A stretch of 64,000 nucleotides of DNA from positions 45,592,048 through 45,656,047 of the forward strand of contig CM031879.1 in assembly GCA_018697195.1 (NCBI GenBank). The letters run 5' to 3'. The stretch is from Certhia americana. Taxonomy: Eukaryota > Chordata > Aves > Passeriformes > Certhiidae. The first letter of the stretch is position 1; every line of letters starts with the position of its first letter. The notes under the pieces were generated by a model. It had not been told where the DNA came from, ran no database searches, and worked only from the letters and a program-made list of their open reading frames with translations. This document shows positions 24,741-36,970 of this stretch, in pieces. A program made the translations under genes and the position numbers.

Positions 24741-27700
24741 GCACTCATCCTGTGCCCCATTCTGTTTCCTCAGAGCAAGCAGGAGCCAGAAGGAGTCTGC
24801 TTCCATAGCTTGCCTGCTTCCATGGGGCTTCACGGGCCCCATAATCCCCAGCTGGCTGCAGGGACACCCCTCCCATGGCATGTCTCCCTTGCTCACTCCA
24901 CAGTTCACTTAGTTCTCCCTTCCCTAAGTGCTACGTGGATAGCAAAGGAGGTAGTGGGCTGGAATTTGCCCTCAGATGCTCAAGTGCCCTGTAAGGCAAG
25001 AAAGAGCATAAAGAAATAGCAATAGACCCATTTGATCTCAACAGGTTCTTGTGCCTGTACCTTTCAATAGGGAAGTGACAGAACTGTCAGCACAACACAA
25101 GGCAGGCTGCAAGGCATGGCACTCCTAATTTTTTTCCTTCCTTCTGTTTTCCAACAAAAAAATTAATGAGATAAGACTAAAAGATGAGATTTATTTGCCC
25201 TTCCTTCAAGGCAGGGAGAAGTGAGAGGCCTGGAGCTGCTGGTTTACTCCTCTAAAAGGGATATTGAGGAAAGGGATTTCCAATCTTCACATTTGAAGAT
25301 GGATGCGTAATACTTCATTGGTCTTTCCTGCTGAGGCAAAGCAGCATTCCCAGAAAAGGAGGCTTTTCTCCATGGCCGTGCCAGGATTGATAACTAACTC
25401 ATAGCCACAGTGCTGTAACAGTGACAGTGAACAATCGTGCTTCAGCACATCTCAATTATGCCTGTATTGAGCCTCTGTCAGGGCCAGTCCACACCCAATC
25501 ATCCCACAGCATGACACAGGGTGTAGCAGCAGTTCCCCATAGAAACTGCCCAGAGGGAAATACGGAGTGCCTCTTAAGCTGCTTTCTGCCATTACACTGC
25601 AGGGAGAGCAGCAAAGCAGCACATCTTGGGGCTGCCATCTGGAGTGTGATTTTTTCAAACCCTGCTGGGAGAGTTTTGGAAAGTACCTCCTGAGCTAGAA
25701 CAGCTTGACAGCGAACAAAGGAAACTCTGGCCAAGCGTGCGGCTTCACAAACCCTGCTCCTCCTGAACTGTTTTCAGGAGGGCAGAGAGTATATGGAAGC
25801 TGCTCTCTTGGGAAGACCAAATATAGCCCATGCCTTGTCATAGAAGGGAGGGACAGGTTAGGACAACTCAGCTCCAGAATGCACATTGCCCAAGGGAGTG
25901 ACAAGTTTGCCAAGATCATAATTAAGATCTATCCTCTTCACCGTGTGAAAACCAGTCTGTAACAGAGGCATGGGGAGACACCCATGACAAGAGTCTAGAA
26001 CAGATCTGGGCTAGGTCATCCCCAGTCTTGAAGGAAATGCACTGAACTCTGGGCACTGGAGTGGCTGACACAGGTGATGACTCATACCGAAGGCTTAGCT
26101 CTTGTCATGTGCAGCCACCTGGCAATATGTTTGTATTTGAGGAAATCCAGGGTGAGGACCTTTGTTGTCCTTTTGCCCTCAAAGGGCAAAACCCTCGTCT
26201 GCTGAAAGAGGGGAGTTGTGAAAGCAACCGCCAGGACTGGGTCCATTGTCCACATTCTTCTCATTCCAGAGCGATATCTTCCCTGTATTGGCTCCAGCAA
26301 GCCTCTGGGAAGGATAGTGAGAGCCATGGGAGCAAGAGGGGAGAGCTACAAATTGCTCAGAGCCTGGAACAGGCTGGTCAGAGGATTGCTGAAGAGCAGC
26401 TCCAGGAGTGTGGACCACTGCTGAAGGAGAGCTGGGCGCATCCTCTGGCTGTGAGAGCTTAGGCAGCTGAGCCAACCTGCCTGCTAGCTGGCCTCCAGTG
26501 GCTGCAACTCAGCCACCGTGGAGTGCCCTCAGCAGGGGAGCTTGTGATGTCTCCAAAGCCACACTTAACATGGACCAGCTTATAGGGTACTGGTCCCAGG
26601 TGTAAAGAGCCCTCTGAAAGCCAGAGGAGGTATTTTATACCACAACGACCTCTATCACACCCTGCACAGGGCACTGACCAGCTCCAGGCTGCATAGTGTC
26701 CTCCTGTGTCTGCTTTAAACACATGCTCCCCCAAATTCATCACTTCTGCCCTTCAGTTGGAAGAAGGAGCTTTCACACAATTTTGCTTTTGAATCCTGCA
26801 CAGTCTTTTCCAAGCTGGCTTGCAGGAGCAAAGGCACCCTGAAAGCAAACTGACCCAAAAGCTCAGACTCTTTAGATGCCTGAGTCACACTGGCCTCAGT
26901 GCTTCACAAGCTGTACTGGCATGTTCAGAGGTTTTGCAGTTTTGAGAGACACACATAAAATACAACTTCTTTTTTAATGTTACACTCCTTTGGAAAAGAA
27001 AAAAAGGAGTATCTAGACAAAACTGTCTTGTGTAAATCATGGGACTGCAGTTTCAATCCAAGAATGCAGCCAAAAGCACAGCTGATGTGGACTTCACAGT
27101 CCTTCAACCTCTATCTCAGGCCTGTTGGCAAAGAGGAAAAGTAGGAAATCCCACCAGAAGTGCTCTGTGTACTTTTGCTCATACTGCTCTGTAACCTGAG
27201 CTTTCCTGTCAGAGCTGACAGAGTTTCTCCCACGTGGGCACTGCCAGTGTGGCACAGATGGATGTGTGCACCCATAAAGAAGCTGTGCACACACAGACAC
27301 ACACACTGAGTTCACAGGGAACCCACAGGTGCACACTCCCATTCATAGAGGAAGCCACACACAGCTGCAGATGCACATCCCTACACAATACGTCAACGCC
27401 CAGACTGTCAGCCCTCCCACAAACGTTTCTCCTGTATCTCCGAATCTTGTTGGAACTCCTGCCAGCAGCTCCGGTGTCTGATTAACCCACCCAGGGACCA
27501 CCCTGAGGAGTGAGAGTGCTCTGCATTGCACCTCTGTGGAGGGTGTGGAGGGACATTTTTGTGCCTCCATTAGCTCTGGGCTCCCCTTCCCCACCCCTCC
27601 CTCTTACTAGCGGCCCATCTGTCCCAGCCCTTCCTTGGCGTGCCTAGGGTGAGGAGTGACAGTGTTTTCCTCCAGCAGCAGCTGCTGGCTGCCTGCCAGG

Positions 27701-30700
27701 CCCCAGGCAGCTGTCTCTTCCTTTTCCGACTACCAAGCGAGCATTGGAGTTTCAGTTGATGTCACATGGCTGTATGCTCGAGGGTGGTGTCTTCTGGAGA
27801 AAATGCCAATTTCCCACTGTCTGCCCTAGGAATTCTGATATTTCCCCACTCTCATATGAATCATGAGCACGAGAGCTGGAAAACCCTTATGTGTCATCTT
27901 TTGTGACTCCCCTCTGCATCTGTCAGTGAGTGGAGGTTCATCACCAAGGGTGGATTCTTGAGAGATTTGTCAGATCCCATAAGAAATTTCTCACATGCTG
28001 GTGTTTCATCACTCCCTTGGGAAGGCAATTCCACTGATCTCTTGGAGTCCATTCCACAAGGAAATGCTTCACAAGAACCAGACAAAATCTTCCATTTACG
28101 TCAACTTATTTTCAGCTGTAGCCCCTCAGGCTGGTCAACACTTTCCTGTTGGTTGACATTAATCTGCAGGTTTCACAACCTTGCTGTACCCATGTGGTCA
28201 TCACAGCCAACTACCCATATGTACGTGAAATCTCACTGCCATAAACCAGAGGCTCTAAAGGTCTCCGTGTGCCCACACACACCTCCTGCCCAACCCTTCT
28301 CCCACACATGTGAAATCTCTTCCCAGAGGGACCAGCCTACTCATCCACATGTCTATAAAAAGCATCTGACTTGTAAATTGAGTCAGGCTGGTCTATCAAA
28401 ACTAGGCTGTCAACAGCAGTGCTGACATACAGTAGTTTGTAAAAGTCTGGAGTCAGCAAGGACTCAGGATCTGAAGCAAGAGACAGAGCAAAGGTGAATG
28501 TAAAAAGGATTCTTCCCTCTTGTTTAAAGTTGTCATGAGCTTTCTAGTAACAATGTGATGTGTCCAAAGTCATCATGCCATCAAAATATCAGAGATATTC
28601 ACATCTTTGCATCCTGCCAAATGACTCTAGGCACAATGAGGCCTGATGCTCACAGCCCACAAAAGAAAAAGGTGTGTAGTTGTAGTAGGTCTAAGATGCA
28701 GTGATAGCCTCAGCTCAGTCAAAAGGCATATGTACAAATTCTTCAGAAGGTTTTATCCCACACTGAGGTTTCCCTTACTGGTAGCAACATGGCAGCATTG
28801 CTATTTGTGGGTTGGCTTTGCACTGAGGAATTTGCTGGTAACGGAGGTGGAAGTTTGTGGCTGTCTCAAACAATACCAAACAGTTTTTACTTTCTGTCCA
28901 TTACTCTCCAGTTTTCTCCTTCCTTTCCAAGTGGCCTTGGCCCTGATTTGAATCACCATTATTCCTGCTGTGACTCTGTGCCCCTCAGACAGTGGCCAAG
29001 TTCAAATGCTTTCTCTAAATATTTGACCTCCTATTGTCCCCATCAGAGACTGGAAGAGTCAGACCACTGGTCTGACTTACTGCTGCCTTCCTAATATTCT
29101 GTAGTGGCAGCTGGGAAAGGCAGAAATTCTTTTGTGTTAGTTGTTTTCAATCTATAGAGATTTTTGTTGACATTCTAACCAAAAGCATTTGTTTTTTTCC
29201 CCCAAAAAGCCATCTTTCCATTATTGAGAAAACTAATGTATCAAACTAAAGCATCTTCAGCTGAAAATCTCCCTTTGAAAGGAGTCAGAGGTCACCAGCA
29301 TGCACAGGCAGTGCAATTTAGATGTCCTCTGCTCTCTGGACACTCTAGGGAGCTACAGGATGTTGGCTGGGTTCTCACCTCAGCCAGCATCCTCTCAACA
29401 GTATGCCTCACCAACTCAGCCTTGGAGAGGCAGTCCCAAGCACGGACCTCAGTTCAGGGAGGAAGATGGAAATGGAAGTCAGATGAGCCACATCCATTAA
29501 GGAATACTTAAGATCTGAAATATTTCAAATCTAGTTGAGAGTACCCTGGTTTTTCACCTGAAACAACCCCATTGTTCCTGCAGAAACATCCTGTACACTC
29601 TGTCTCTAGTCCTCTCACTGCAATGCATTTTCTGTCAGAAGCAAAGGACCTCTACCTAATCTGGTTTACCCTCTTGAGTAACTCACTCCCTATATTTGAG
29701 AAACTATATCAGTGGCCTTTATCATATCTCCAAGTGGCACTTCACATTCCATCCTGATCCTTTGCTAAGAAGCAAACCAGCGACAAGGACTCACTTCTCG
29801 GTATTGCCCTCAGACAGAAGGATACAAAACACTTAAGTAGACAGAGGGGTGATATGGGCGGCAGTAATCTGCCTGCATGAGAAGACTTTGTCTTAGTTTT
29901 TCCTGCATGGTACCAGCTTGAACTTGAACTGGGGTGCAGCAGAGCTGTGTGTTGTTCCCCACCCAGTACGTGTACTCCTGCACGGTCAGAGAAATAGTCT
30001 CTACACAGCTAAGAGTCTGTCGTGCTCATCTGCAGGTATTTTTGTACTGAAGGCTTCTATGGTGATTCTTATTCGTGCTTGCTGTTGGTGTGGCTTGTTA
30101 TTTCTCTTCATCCATCACCCCATGACAAGGAAAGTCAGTCTACTGTTATCAGTGCAAGATCTTCTCTTGACTCATGTGGGCTGTTCAGCAGATGCATGAC
30201 CTTCACTTCCCCACACTGCCCTACCTCAGTAGTCCTTTTACTGTTATGTCTGATTGCTTTTTTCCTTGGTTTAGTTGGGGTCTCTCCTCTGAAAGATGCT
30301 TGGGGAAGACTCAAAAATTGTTTGCTTGGCTGGTACTTGAGAAGCTGTCCTAAAACTGACAGCATCCTGAGCACTTAATCTTTCAAGGTTAAATTATTGT
30401 AGGGTTTGAGAGCTTTGGGGTGAGTCAGTGGAAAAAACTGGCTGCTCTAGGAAGGCTAATACTGACTCATAGCCCAGGAAGAGCCTGAGGAATTCCAAAT
30501 GCAGCTGCAGTTTAGGTAGGAAAATGGAAGAAAAGGCATTTGCATGCAATTTTGTCCTATTGCTCCAGCAATATGACCCCACCCTGTAGTGGAGAAAGAT
30601 GTCTCACACTTAACAAATGGAAACGGTATCCTGTCAGTCCCTGATGCTCTGCCAGTTTCTCTGTCTAATGGGAGGAAAAGTCCACGCCATAGCATCAGAG

Positions 30701-33482
30701 ACAGAAGTGAATCTATTTCAGTGCCATTCCTTCACCCACGGCTCCTCTGGGATTGTTCTCTCGTGTTTTATTTAACAGGCAGAGAGATGAAGAAAGGGGA
30801 AAGCAAATGAATACAGAGGGAGGTTTGTGCTTTAACTCGAAGAGAATCAAAACTAAGCTGTGAGCACATATCCCCTGGGGGAGTTTGTATTTGATAGCAT
30901 GTGTATTCAGGGAGAGGTGCTGACGTTCTCAGGAAGTAGGTGCACTGAAAGCACCTGAACTAACACTGCTCTCCTGCAGTGCTAGAAGAGGCAGAAAAAG
31001 CAAAGGGAATAAAGGATTTCAGTTTTTTCTTAGAGTATTGGTCAAAGTCCTGGGCATGGGGTCATGATTTTGGTTCAGTTTTTTTTTTTTTTTACATTGT
31101 AAAGTAACATCCCTCATTTTCATTTCTGAATGCAAACAAAAGATGCATTTAAAATGACTGTTCTAGTCCTTAGGATGTCAAGAAAGTAGGTTTTTAGTCT
31201 TTCAAGTAAAAATCTTTGTTTGAAGGTCCTAAAAAATAATGAGGAAAAAAAAAAAGCGCTGAATGAGATTTTAAAGAGGCCATGGAAAAAAACATCCATC
31301 TAAGAAAGAAGAAAGTTTAGCCACCGTTCAATAAAGGAAAATTTCAGAGCAGGCAAATTTTTCAGAGTTTGGTTTATGCTTGCCAGTATTCTATAGTGTC
31401 AAGAGCACTTGTTACAGTTTGGGTAAGAACCAAGGTAACAGAGAAAAAGAATGAGAAGTAGTCAAAAGAACATGAAGATTTGACTCAAGAGTTTGCTGCA
31501 GATATGTCACAATATCAATAGTTTCTCAGTTTGAGTTGCAGCGGTGATACTGCCATCCAGCACTTTGAAATCCTTGTTCCTTTTACAATTAATGGAAAGA
31601 AGGAGTTTAACTCCTAGATCAAGTACATTCATGTGGTAGCTTGCATATACTGTTGAGAACCTGGATTTTAGCAGTGCTGAAATCATAAGTGACTGTCACT
31701 GCAGTCAGAGGGAAAGTCCTAAGCAGGCTGTGCTTTCTCCAAGATCATCTCTGAAGGAGATACTGTGACAGGAGAGGTCACACTGACCAGGCCATCCAGC
31801 CAAACTCAAGCTTTAGAGCATGAGTTTGCTAGGACACCCCAAAGCAGACAAGCAAGCCTGGCCCACATTCAGCAAGTCAGGGTTTAACATCTCCAGAGAG
31901 TTCTCCAGGTGAAGGAGACCTCACAGTAGACAAGATTTGCTGAGGAGATGGGTCTCATCACCAAACCTAATCTGTCTTACTAAAGAGTAGCCTTGTTTGG
32001 ATGGAAACATGACCTAATAGAACTGGTTCCTGGAGATCTTAAACTCAAGGAATTCTTCCTGGTCACCAGCTAATGCTGGACTGGTCAAAGTGCCACTGAT
32101 GGAGAAGCTGCCCACCCACTGTGGTTTGGGAAACTCTATACAAAGCAGTGCCAGGAGCAGCTAAAGCATTTTACAGGAATACACTCCCACTCATGGCCAC
32201 AATGAGAGGAAAGACAGTAGTGGAGTAGGTGGAGTCATCAAGTAAAAAAGAATGGGACATGAATGGGACTTTACAAAGTCTTTTGTCACAATTTGTATGA
32301 AAGATATCATGAAGTATAAGTGTGTTGTTTCATGACAGTGTTACCACACCCTGTACAAATGGTGACAGCATCAGACCTTACCTGAGTCACCTGGACCAAA
32401 ATAACTTGACAGCTCACATTAATCACATGCTTGATACTGCTCTTCAGTACCAGCACTACTGAGGGAAAAAGCAACACAGCTCTGTCAAACTTTCTAGGAA
32501 GTTTACTGGCCACAGAGTGGACTCAGTAAATGCCTCTGACTGAAATACATTCACTTGATTTGTGTGAATCGTCTGCTCTCATTCTCACAGCTTAGATTTG
32601 TTCCTTGTATTTCACATTTTCAAGTGAGAAACCACCAGTCTTGACAAACCGTGTCATGCAAGTTTTCTAAAGCACTTTCCCCTCTCTTTCTAATCACATG
32701 TTCATCAGTGACAGGAAATCTTAAAAAAAGTAAAAGTTTGCAGGATACAGAGACAAAAATACCCAAAGCAAACCAAAGAGGAATTTGCATTACAAGAGAC
32801 TCTTACTGCGTTAATAAAGTGACCTGCATGCCTCAAGTTTTAAAAGGGAAACAGGCAGTTTTCATTGCAAACCTGGGCATCTTCCCCAGCTCCAGAAAAC
32901 CTCATGGCATTTCTGTTCTGGTTACTCTCCGCTTAAAGGAGTGGTCTTTTGAGTAGTGGCCACCCCTCTGGCTTACTCTCTACAACTACTCAACAGCTGA
33001 GGCACCAAGGAGCTCACAGTCCCCCATTCCATACCACCTGTCCATGACCCAGACCAGTTGGAAGAGTCTGAGACACCAGAGGAGAAAAGAAGAAAAATCT
33101 TTCCTGACCTCTGTGAATCCTATGGGCAAAAACTCCTCTTCCTAGAATATAGGCCTGGAGTATGTCATTTTTACTTTATATTAACACACATCAATTTAAG
33201 CAACCTGTGTATATATTCAAGCTATTTTTAAAATGCTCCAAAGTTATCTACCTCCTATATCTCCTCCTATATTGGTTCCTTAATCTTCAGGCTTCATTTA
33301 ACCTCTTGAGCGGATTTTGACAAAGTTTTTAGTGGCTTCTTTTTGGTGATTCCATGTTTCCAGAGTGAACCTAAGATCAGCCTGGGTTTTTTTCTTTTGC
33401 ATATATACAAAGCTTATGGTAATGCTGTTCTTTGAGTCAGCCCTTCCCTTCATGTCCTTCCTCTCTTCTTGTTCTCCCTCAG

Positions 33483-33522
33483 AGCTCTCTGTATCAGTGA
33501 CACCACCTAGAAGAGACCCAAG
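33483..33522 (+). other. EMP1: EMP1 5' UTR, part in the ATG exon
   Basis: A strong acceptor precedes this segment: a long C/T tract from about 33440, then CAG ending at 33482. The 40 bases up to the start codon contain no ATG. The start context is CCCAAG-ATG, with A at -3 and G at -1, which is favourable for initiation. Confidence 0.85.
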
Positions 33523-33600
33523 ATGTTGGTGCTACTGGCTGGTATCTTTGTGGTTCACATCGCCACTGTCATCATGCTCTTTGTATCCACCATTGCCAAC
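33523..33600 (+). CDS. EMP1: EMP1 coding exon 1 (residues 1-26)
   Basis: The exon encodes the first membrane segment, ending STIAN, and stops at a codon boundary (phase 0). The donor GTAAGTAG at 33601 is close to consensus. Its 26 coding codons match the size of the first coding exon in PMP22-type genes as I know them. Confidence 0.97.
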
Positions 33601-35460
33601 GTAAGTAGACTGCCCTGGCCGAGACACGGCTGTCGCCTCCCAGAGCAGCAACCAGCCTCAGATACGGCTGGCCGGTAGACCAGGGAGTGGGGGTGAGGGT
33701 GAGAAGCATCCACTCGCAGTCATGGGGAGAGATGAAACAGTGATGGGTGGGCTCAGGGAGTGGGAAGGCAGCCAGGGTGGTACAGGAGGCAGCCTCTGTC
33801 TGTCACCCCCCCAGAGCGCAGAGCCAGCAGCACCTCAACACCATTCATCAGGGAGAGTGCAAGTCGGGGCTGGGCAGGTCAGCAGTGCCAGCCCTGTCCC
33901 CGCAGCCGGTGGCCAGGCTGTTCCCACCAGGGCGCATCCCACGCCAAGGGGCGCCGGGGAAATCTGGGCCGAGGGGGACCCCTGGTGGCGCTGCCGGGGT
34001 CCCCGCGCCCCCCGCCTGCTGTCGGAGCAGATTTTGGGGTCCCCTCGCACCTGCCTGGCGAGCTGTGACCCCCGACAGCCTCACACAGGAGGGTAAGGAT
34101 GACCTGGGAGATTTCTCCACGGAGATTGGAACAGTTCACGGTGTTCTGCCCAGACCAAATGACTCCAGGCACTGAAGCCAGTGCCTTATCCCACCTGTCT
34201 GGATGCTCAATGCGACCGGCTCGTGCCAACATTTTCGGGCAGTTGGGCTACTTGTTCTCACTTAAGGGTTTAGTTTAGCCTGACAGAAGAGCAAAGAAGC
34301 TTTCCTGCCCTTTGACACAACCATTCTATCCTGTTTCAGGTTTGGATGGTGGGTTCTTCCAATGTTGGAACTATCTCAACAGGACTCTGGCTACTGTGCA
34401 ACAAGACCTGCACTCAGCTGCCAGTTAGCAGTCGAGATGAGGGTAAGTTACACCCGCATTTCCGTCGTGGCGAATCGCAGGACATTGATGAGCACTGCCA
34501 AGACTGAGTCCTGACCTTCTCCTATCCATTCTCTGTGTTTTGACAGCTTCCCTCAAAGCTGTGCAAGCCTTTATGATCCTCTCGATCATTTTCTCCGTTG
34601 TGGCTCTTGTCCTGTTCATTATCCAGCTGTTCACCCTGGAAAAAGGCAAACGTTTCTACATGACTGGAGCCGTCATGCTGGTTTGCTGTGAGTATGCACC
34701 TGCACACCCTGCCTCGGCTCCCTGTGCATCCCACTGCTTCTGTGAACACAAGTAGCCACCTATGGTCACCAGGGGAGGTTTTCAGCCAGCTAAATGTTTC
34801 CAGTGGCCCGATTTTTGTTAAAAAACAAATAACTGGGGAATTGGAAAGTGTTGGGTTGGGATTTCTTTTTTTGCTGTATGTAATGGAAGGATTTCCAGAT
34901 TTTCATTAGGAAATCTCAGTGGGTTTTGCAAAATACCTTTGAAAGACAACAAAAATGATTCAAATGTTTTGGGGGAGCAGGGGAATAAACAGTTAGACAG
35001 CTACTGCACATGGGATTCAACACATAGCACCAAACTGTCGTCAGATCTTATTACTGATTTCCTCCTACCAAAGGTTTATTCCTCATGGCACCCACTAAAC
35101 AAGCCCCAAGTGTCTTATGTCATCACAGCTGCAAAAGAAATCCTCCACAAATAATCCTAATGGGCAGCAGCTCCTCTCTCATATGACACAAGTCATGCAT
35201 TACAATCTCAGGGGACAGCAGTACTTCAGAAGTCTTGTTGCAATGCTGGTTTCTGTGCGTTTTCCAACTCTCTTTTTTCCTTCTACCTTCCTACAGGGAT
35301 GTGCATTCTGATTGCAGTCTCCATTTACACAGCTCGGTTCACAAGCACGATGGTGTACTCCACAAATCCTCACCATGGCTACTGCTTCATATTGGCCTGG
35401 ATCTGCTTTTGCTTCAGTTTCATCATTGGCATCCTCTACCTTGTTCTTAGAAAAAAATAA
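33523..35460 (+). CDS. EMP1: Epithelial membrane protein 1 (EMP1), four coding exons
   Basis: Coding exons 33523-33600, 34340-34442, 34547-34687 and 35297-35460 join to 486 bases, giving 161 residues and a TAA stop. The protein belongs to the PMP22/EMP/claudin superfamily. It has four membrane segments: about residues 1-25, 68-91, 97-120 and 136-158. The N-terminus [15 protein letters not shown] and the C-terminus ILYLVLRKK are signatures of EMP1 as known in mammals. The first extracellular loop carries the family pattern W28, G41-L42-W43, C46 and C50, and an N-glycosylation sequon N47-K-T49. The charged link after segment 2 reads LEKGKRF (91-97). EMP proteins act at the plasma membrane in epithelial growth control, blebbing and adhesion. 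The role in this species is inferred from the family. Intron phases 0, 1 and 1 fit the EMP/PMP22 gene plan. The only real alternative is another EMP paralogue, which the two termini argue against. Confidence 0.97.
33601..34339 (+). other. EMP1: EMP1 intron between coding exons 1 and 2
   Basis: This is a 739-base GT-AG intron in phase 0. It is GC-rich, and CpG is frequent at about 33860-34080. Open frames on both strands in that part come from the GC-rich composition and do not extend into the flanking exons in a meaningful frame. The acceptor is CTGTTTCAG at 34331-34339. Confidence 0.9.
34340..34442 (+). CDS. EMP1: EMP1 coding exon 2 (residues 27-60, part of 61)
   Basis: The exon encodes most of the first extracellular loop: W28, the G-L-W triplet at 41-43, cysteines 46 and 50, and the sequon at 47. 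It is 103 bases long, so the next intron is in phase 1. The last base G is followed by donor GTAAGTTA at 34443. The two cysteines are separated by only three residues. Confidence 0.97.
34443..34546 (+). other. EMP1: EMP1 intron between coding exons 2 and 3 (104 bases)
   Basis: This very short GT-AG intron runs from GTAAGT to a pyrimidine-rich stretch ending TTTTGACAG. It is near the lower end of vertebrate intron sizes. Reading through it hits an in-frame stop, so splicing is required. Confidence 0.92.
34547..34687 (+). CDS. EMP1: EMP1 coding exon 3 (residues 61-107, part of 108)
   Basis: The exon encodes the second membrane segment ([17 protein letters not shown], from residue 68), the short basic cytoplasmic link and the first part of segment 3. 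It is 141 bases long, enters at phase 1 and leaves at phase 1, splitting the W108 codon as T|GG. The donor is GTGAGTAT at 34688. Confidence 0.97.
34688..35296 (+). other. EMP1: EMP1 intron between coding exons 3 and 4
   Basis: This is a 609-base GT-AG intron in phase 1. A strong pyrimidine tract from about 35270 precedes CTACAG at 35291-35296. No repeat or internal exon is apparent. Confidence 0.92.
35297..35460 (+). CDS. EMP1: EMP1 coding exon 4 (rest of 108 to 161, stop)
   Basis: The exon completes segment 3, then encodes the second extracellular loop (about 121-135, with the N-P-H-H-G-Y motif) and segment 4 ([17 protein letters not shown]). It ends R-K-K and a TAA at 35458-35460. A 146-codon frame on the opposite strand across this exon is an antisense shadow. 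Confidence 0.97.
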
Positions 35461-35912
35461 GGCTGATGGGTGTCCAGGGGAGAGGGTTGGCGACTGGGAG
35501 TGGGGAAGAATTACTCTGCTGAGAGAACTGTTGGGCCAATAGACAAAACCAGCCACCATCATCACCACTGCCACCACAGAAAAATCACTAACAGAGCTAG
35601 AATCCTCAGAAACTCCTTCACCAAAGAGAGGGAGAAACAACTCCTACCGATCTAGCACTTCTGGGGCTAGAAATCTGCAAGTGACCCAGACAGCTCTTCT
35701 CCTTTTCTGCAAAGTTGTGCCATACCTTCACAAAGCTTCAAGCTCAGCAGTGATAATTAAAGGGTACCACAGAAACAAGGGCTGTATTTTTTTCCTTTCC
35801 TACAGCCCTTCTCACTTACATTGGAGTGTGCCTCATGGGTTGGTCAGTGAGGATTATGACGTCTTTATTTGTCCATTGATACTTATGGGATGGGCCTTTT
35901 GTTACATTTTTT

Positions 35913-35942
35913 AATATATATACATATATATATATATATATG
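35913..35942. repeat. AT dinucleotide microsatellite in EMP1 3' UTR
   Basis: An alternating TA run is interrupted once by C. In RNA the tract is self-complementary and could fold on itself. Confidence 0.88.
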
Positions 35943-36006
35943 CACATAAGTGAACATAAAAGATGTTAAATTGAGGGAAAAACAATAGAAATCAGATTAA
36001 TTTTGT

Positions 36007-36012
36007 AATAAA
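36007..36012 (+). terminator. EMP1: Proximal EMP1 poly(A) signal AATAAA
   Basis: A canonical hexamer lies 546 bases after the stop codon. About 35 bases later a TTTTTTTTGCTGTTCTGTTT stretch could serve as the U-rich downstream element. It is a plausible alternative cleavage point giving a short 3' UTR. Confidence 0.5.
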
Positions 36013-36124
36013 ATAGCTACAAAAAAAGGGCAGCAAATTTTTTTTGCTGTTCTGTTTTCTATTTGATATTCCCATGATTGAATAAGATACAAGTAGGAAT
36101 GGCAAATACACAGGCATGGATGAT

Positions 36125-36143
36125 GGAGAGAGAGAGAGAGAGA
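36125..36143. repeat. GA dinucleotide microsatellite in EMP1 3' UTR
   Basis: About nine GA units follow GATG. About 670 bases further on in the same UTR lies a CT repeat, so the two tracts could pair in RNA. Confidence 0.85.
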
Positions 36144-36808
36144 AAGTGGAGGGGTAAAGATATGCAGGGGTTCTTAATTACAGAGGATGCAGTTGCTCAG
36201 TGGTACACATGAAGGGAGGGAACCATCTGGATGTGTGTCTACACTAAAATTATCTTCTGTTCAACTCCAGAATGTGGTAACAGCACTGCTACATCGCAGA
36301 TCCTTATTGAAACAAGTCCTTATCTGTAGGCAGGGCTTTTGTCCCACATCATCACCTGGCATATCATATTAGTTGAGTGCCCCACCTTGTGACAAAGCTC
36401 ATCTCAAAAGCAGATGATGGTTAGCAGAGGAAATTTATTCCCTAATAAGAGATTAGGAGAGGTGAAGCAGGGCTTGTGCATTTTGCTCCTTGCTGCACAA
36501 CCTTAGGCCAGACACTTAACCCGGTGCTTTTCATCTGCCAAATTCTTCCATAAAACTAGCTACCTCCCAGGGTTGCTGAGAGATTTTGAGTCCACTCTGT
36601 AACACAAGGTCCCCATGTGAAAGGCTGGCATAGAGAAGTTAGGCATTGGTACTGCTGCAACCCACAAATTTCTGTTAGTTTGAAGACTCTCAGTCCCAAG
36701 AGGCATTTGTAAGAGATGAGGTCAAAATTTCCTGTGGCTCCATTCACAACTAAAAGGTAGAGAATAGAAAAAAAAATGTTAGTGCAGATTGTGCATGGAT
36801 GATATTTA

Positions 36809-36825
36809 CCTCTCTCTCTCTCTTT
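36809..36825. repeat. CT dinucleotide tract in EMP1 3' UTR
   Basis: About seven CT units are followed by TTTCTG. The tract is complementary to the GA repeat at 36125-36143. Confidence 0.8.
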
Positions 36826-36970
36826 CTGTTACATTTTCTTCTTATGTAGACTTTATCAATTTGGTGGACATATTCTAGTACTGTATTTTGGTGTTTCATT
36901 AACAAAGGTTATTTCATATATCGTCATTGTAAATATTTTGAAATGCGTATTTTTAACTTGTGGGTATAAA

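Larger units (their letters stand above)
22391..33482 (+). other. Presumed EMP1 intron 1 (or upstream flank), no coding exon seen
   Basis: If the candidate first exon is right, this ~11 kb is the first intron. It starts GTAAGAG and ends in a long pyrimidine tract followed by CAG at 33482. It contains an A18 run (23716-23733), a CpG-enriched patch at about 24100-24740, a short CA-rich stretch near 27290, another TGAGTCA at 30421-30427 and a T run near 31080. No open frame here has a domain I recognise, and no named transposon is visible. Confidence 0.35.

Noticed and set aside
33722..34232. Several 90-142 codon frames on both strands within the EMP1 intron
   Set aside because: They arise from GC-rich composition with few stop codons and are not joined to the EMP1 frame by splice sites.
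35200..35640. 146-codon - strand frame across the last EMP1 exon
   Set aside because: It is the antisense shadow of a real coding exon, with no independent support.
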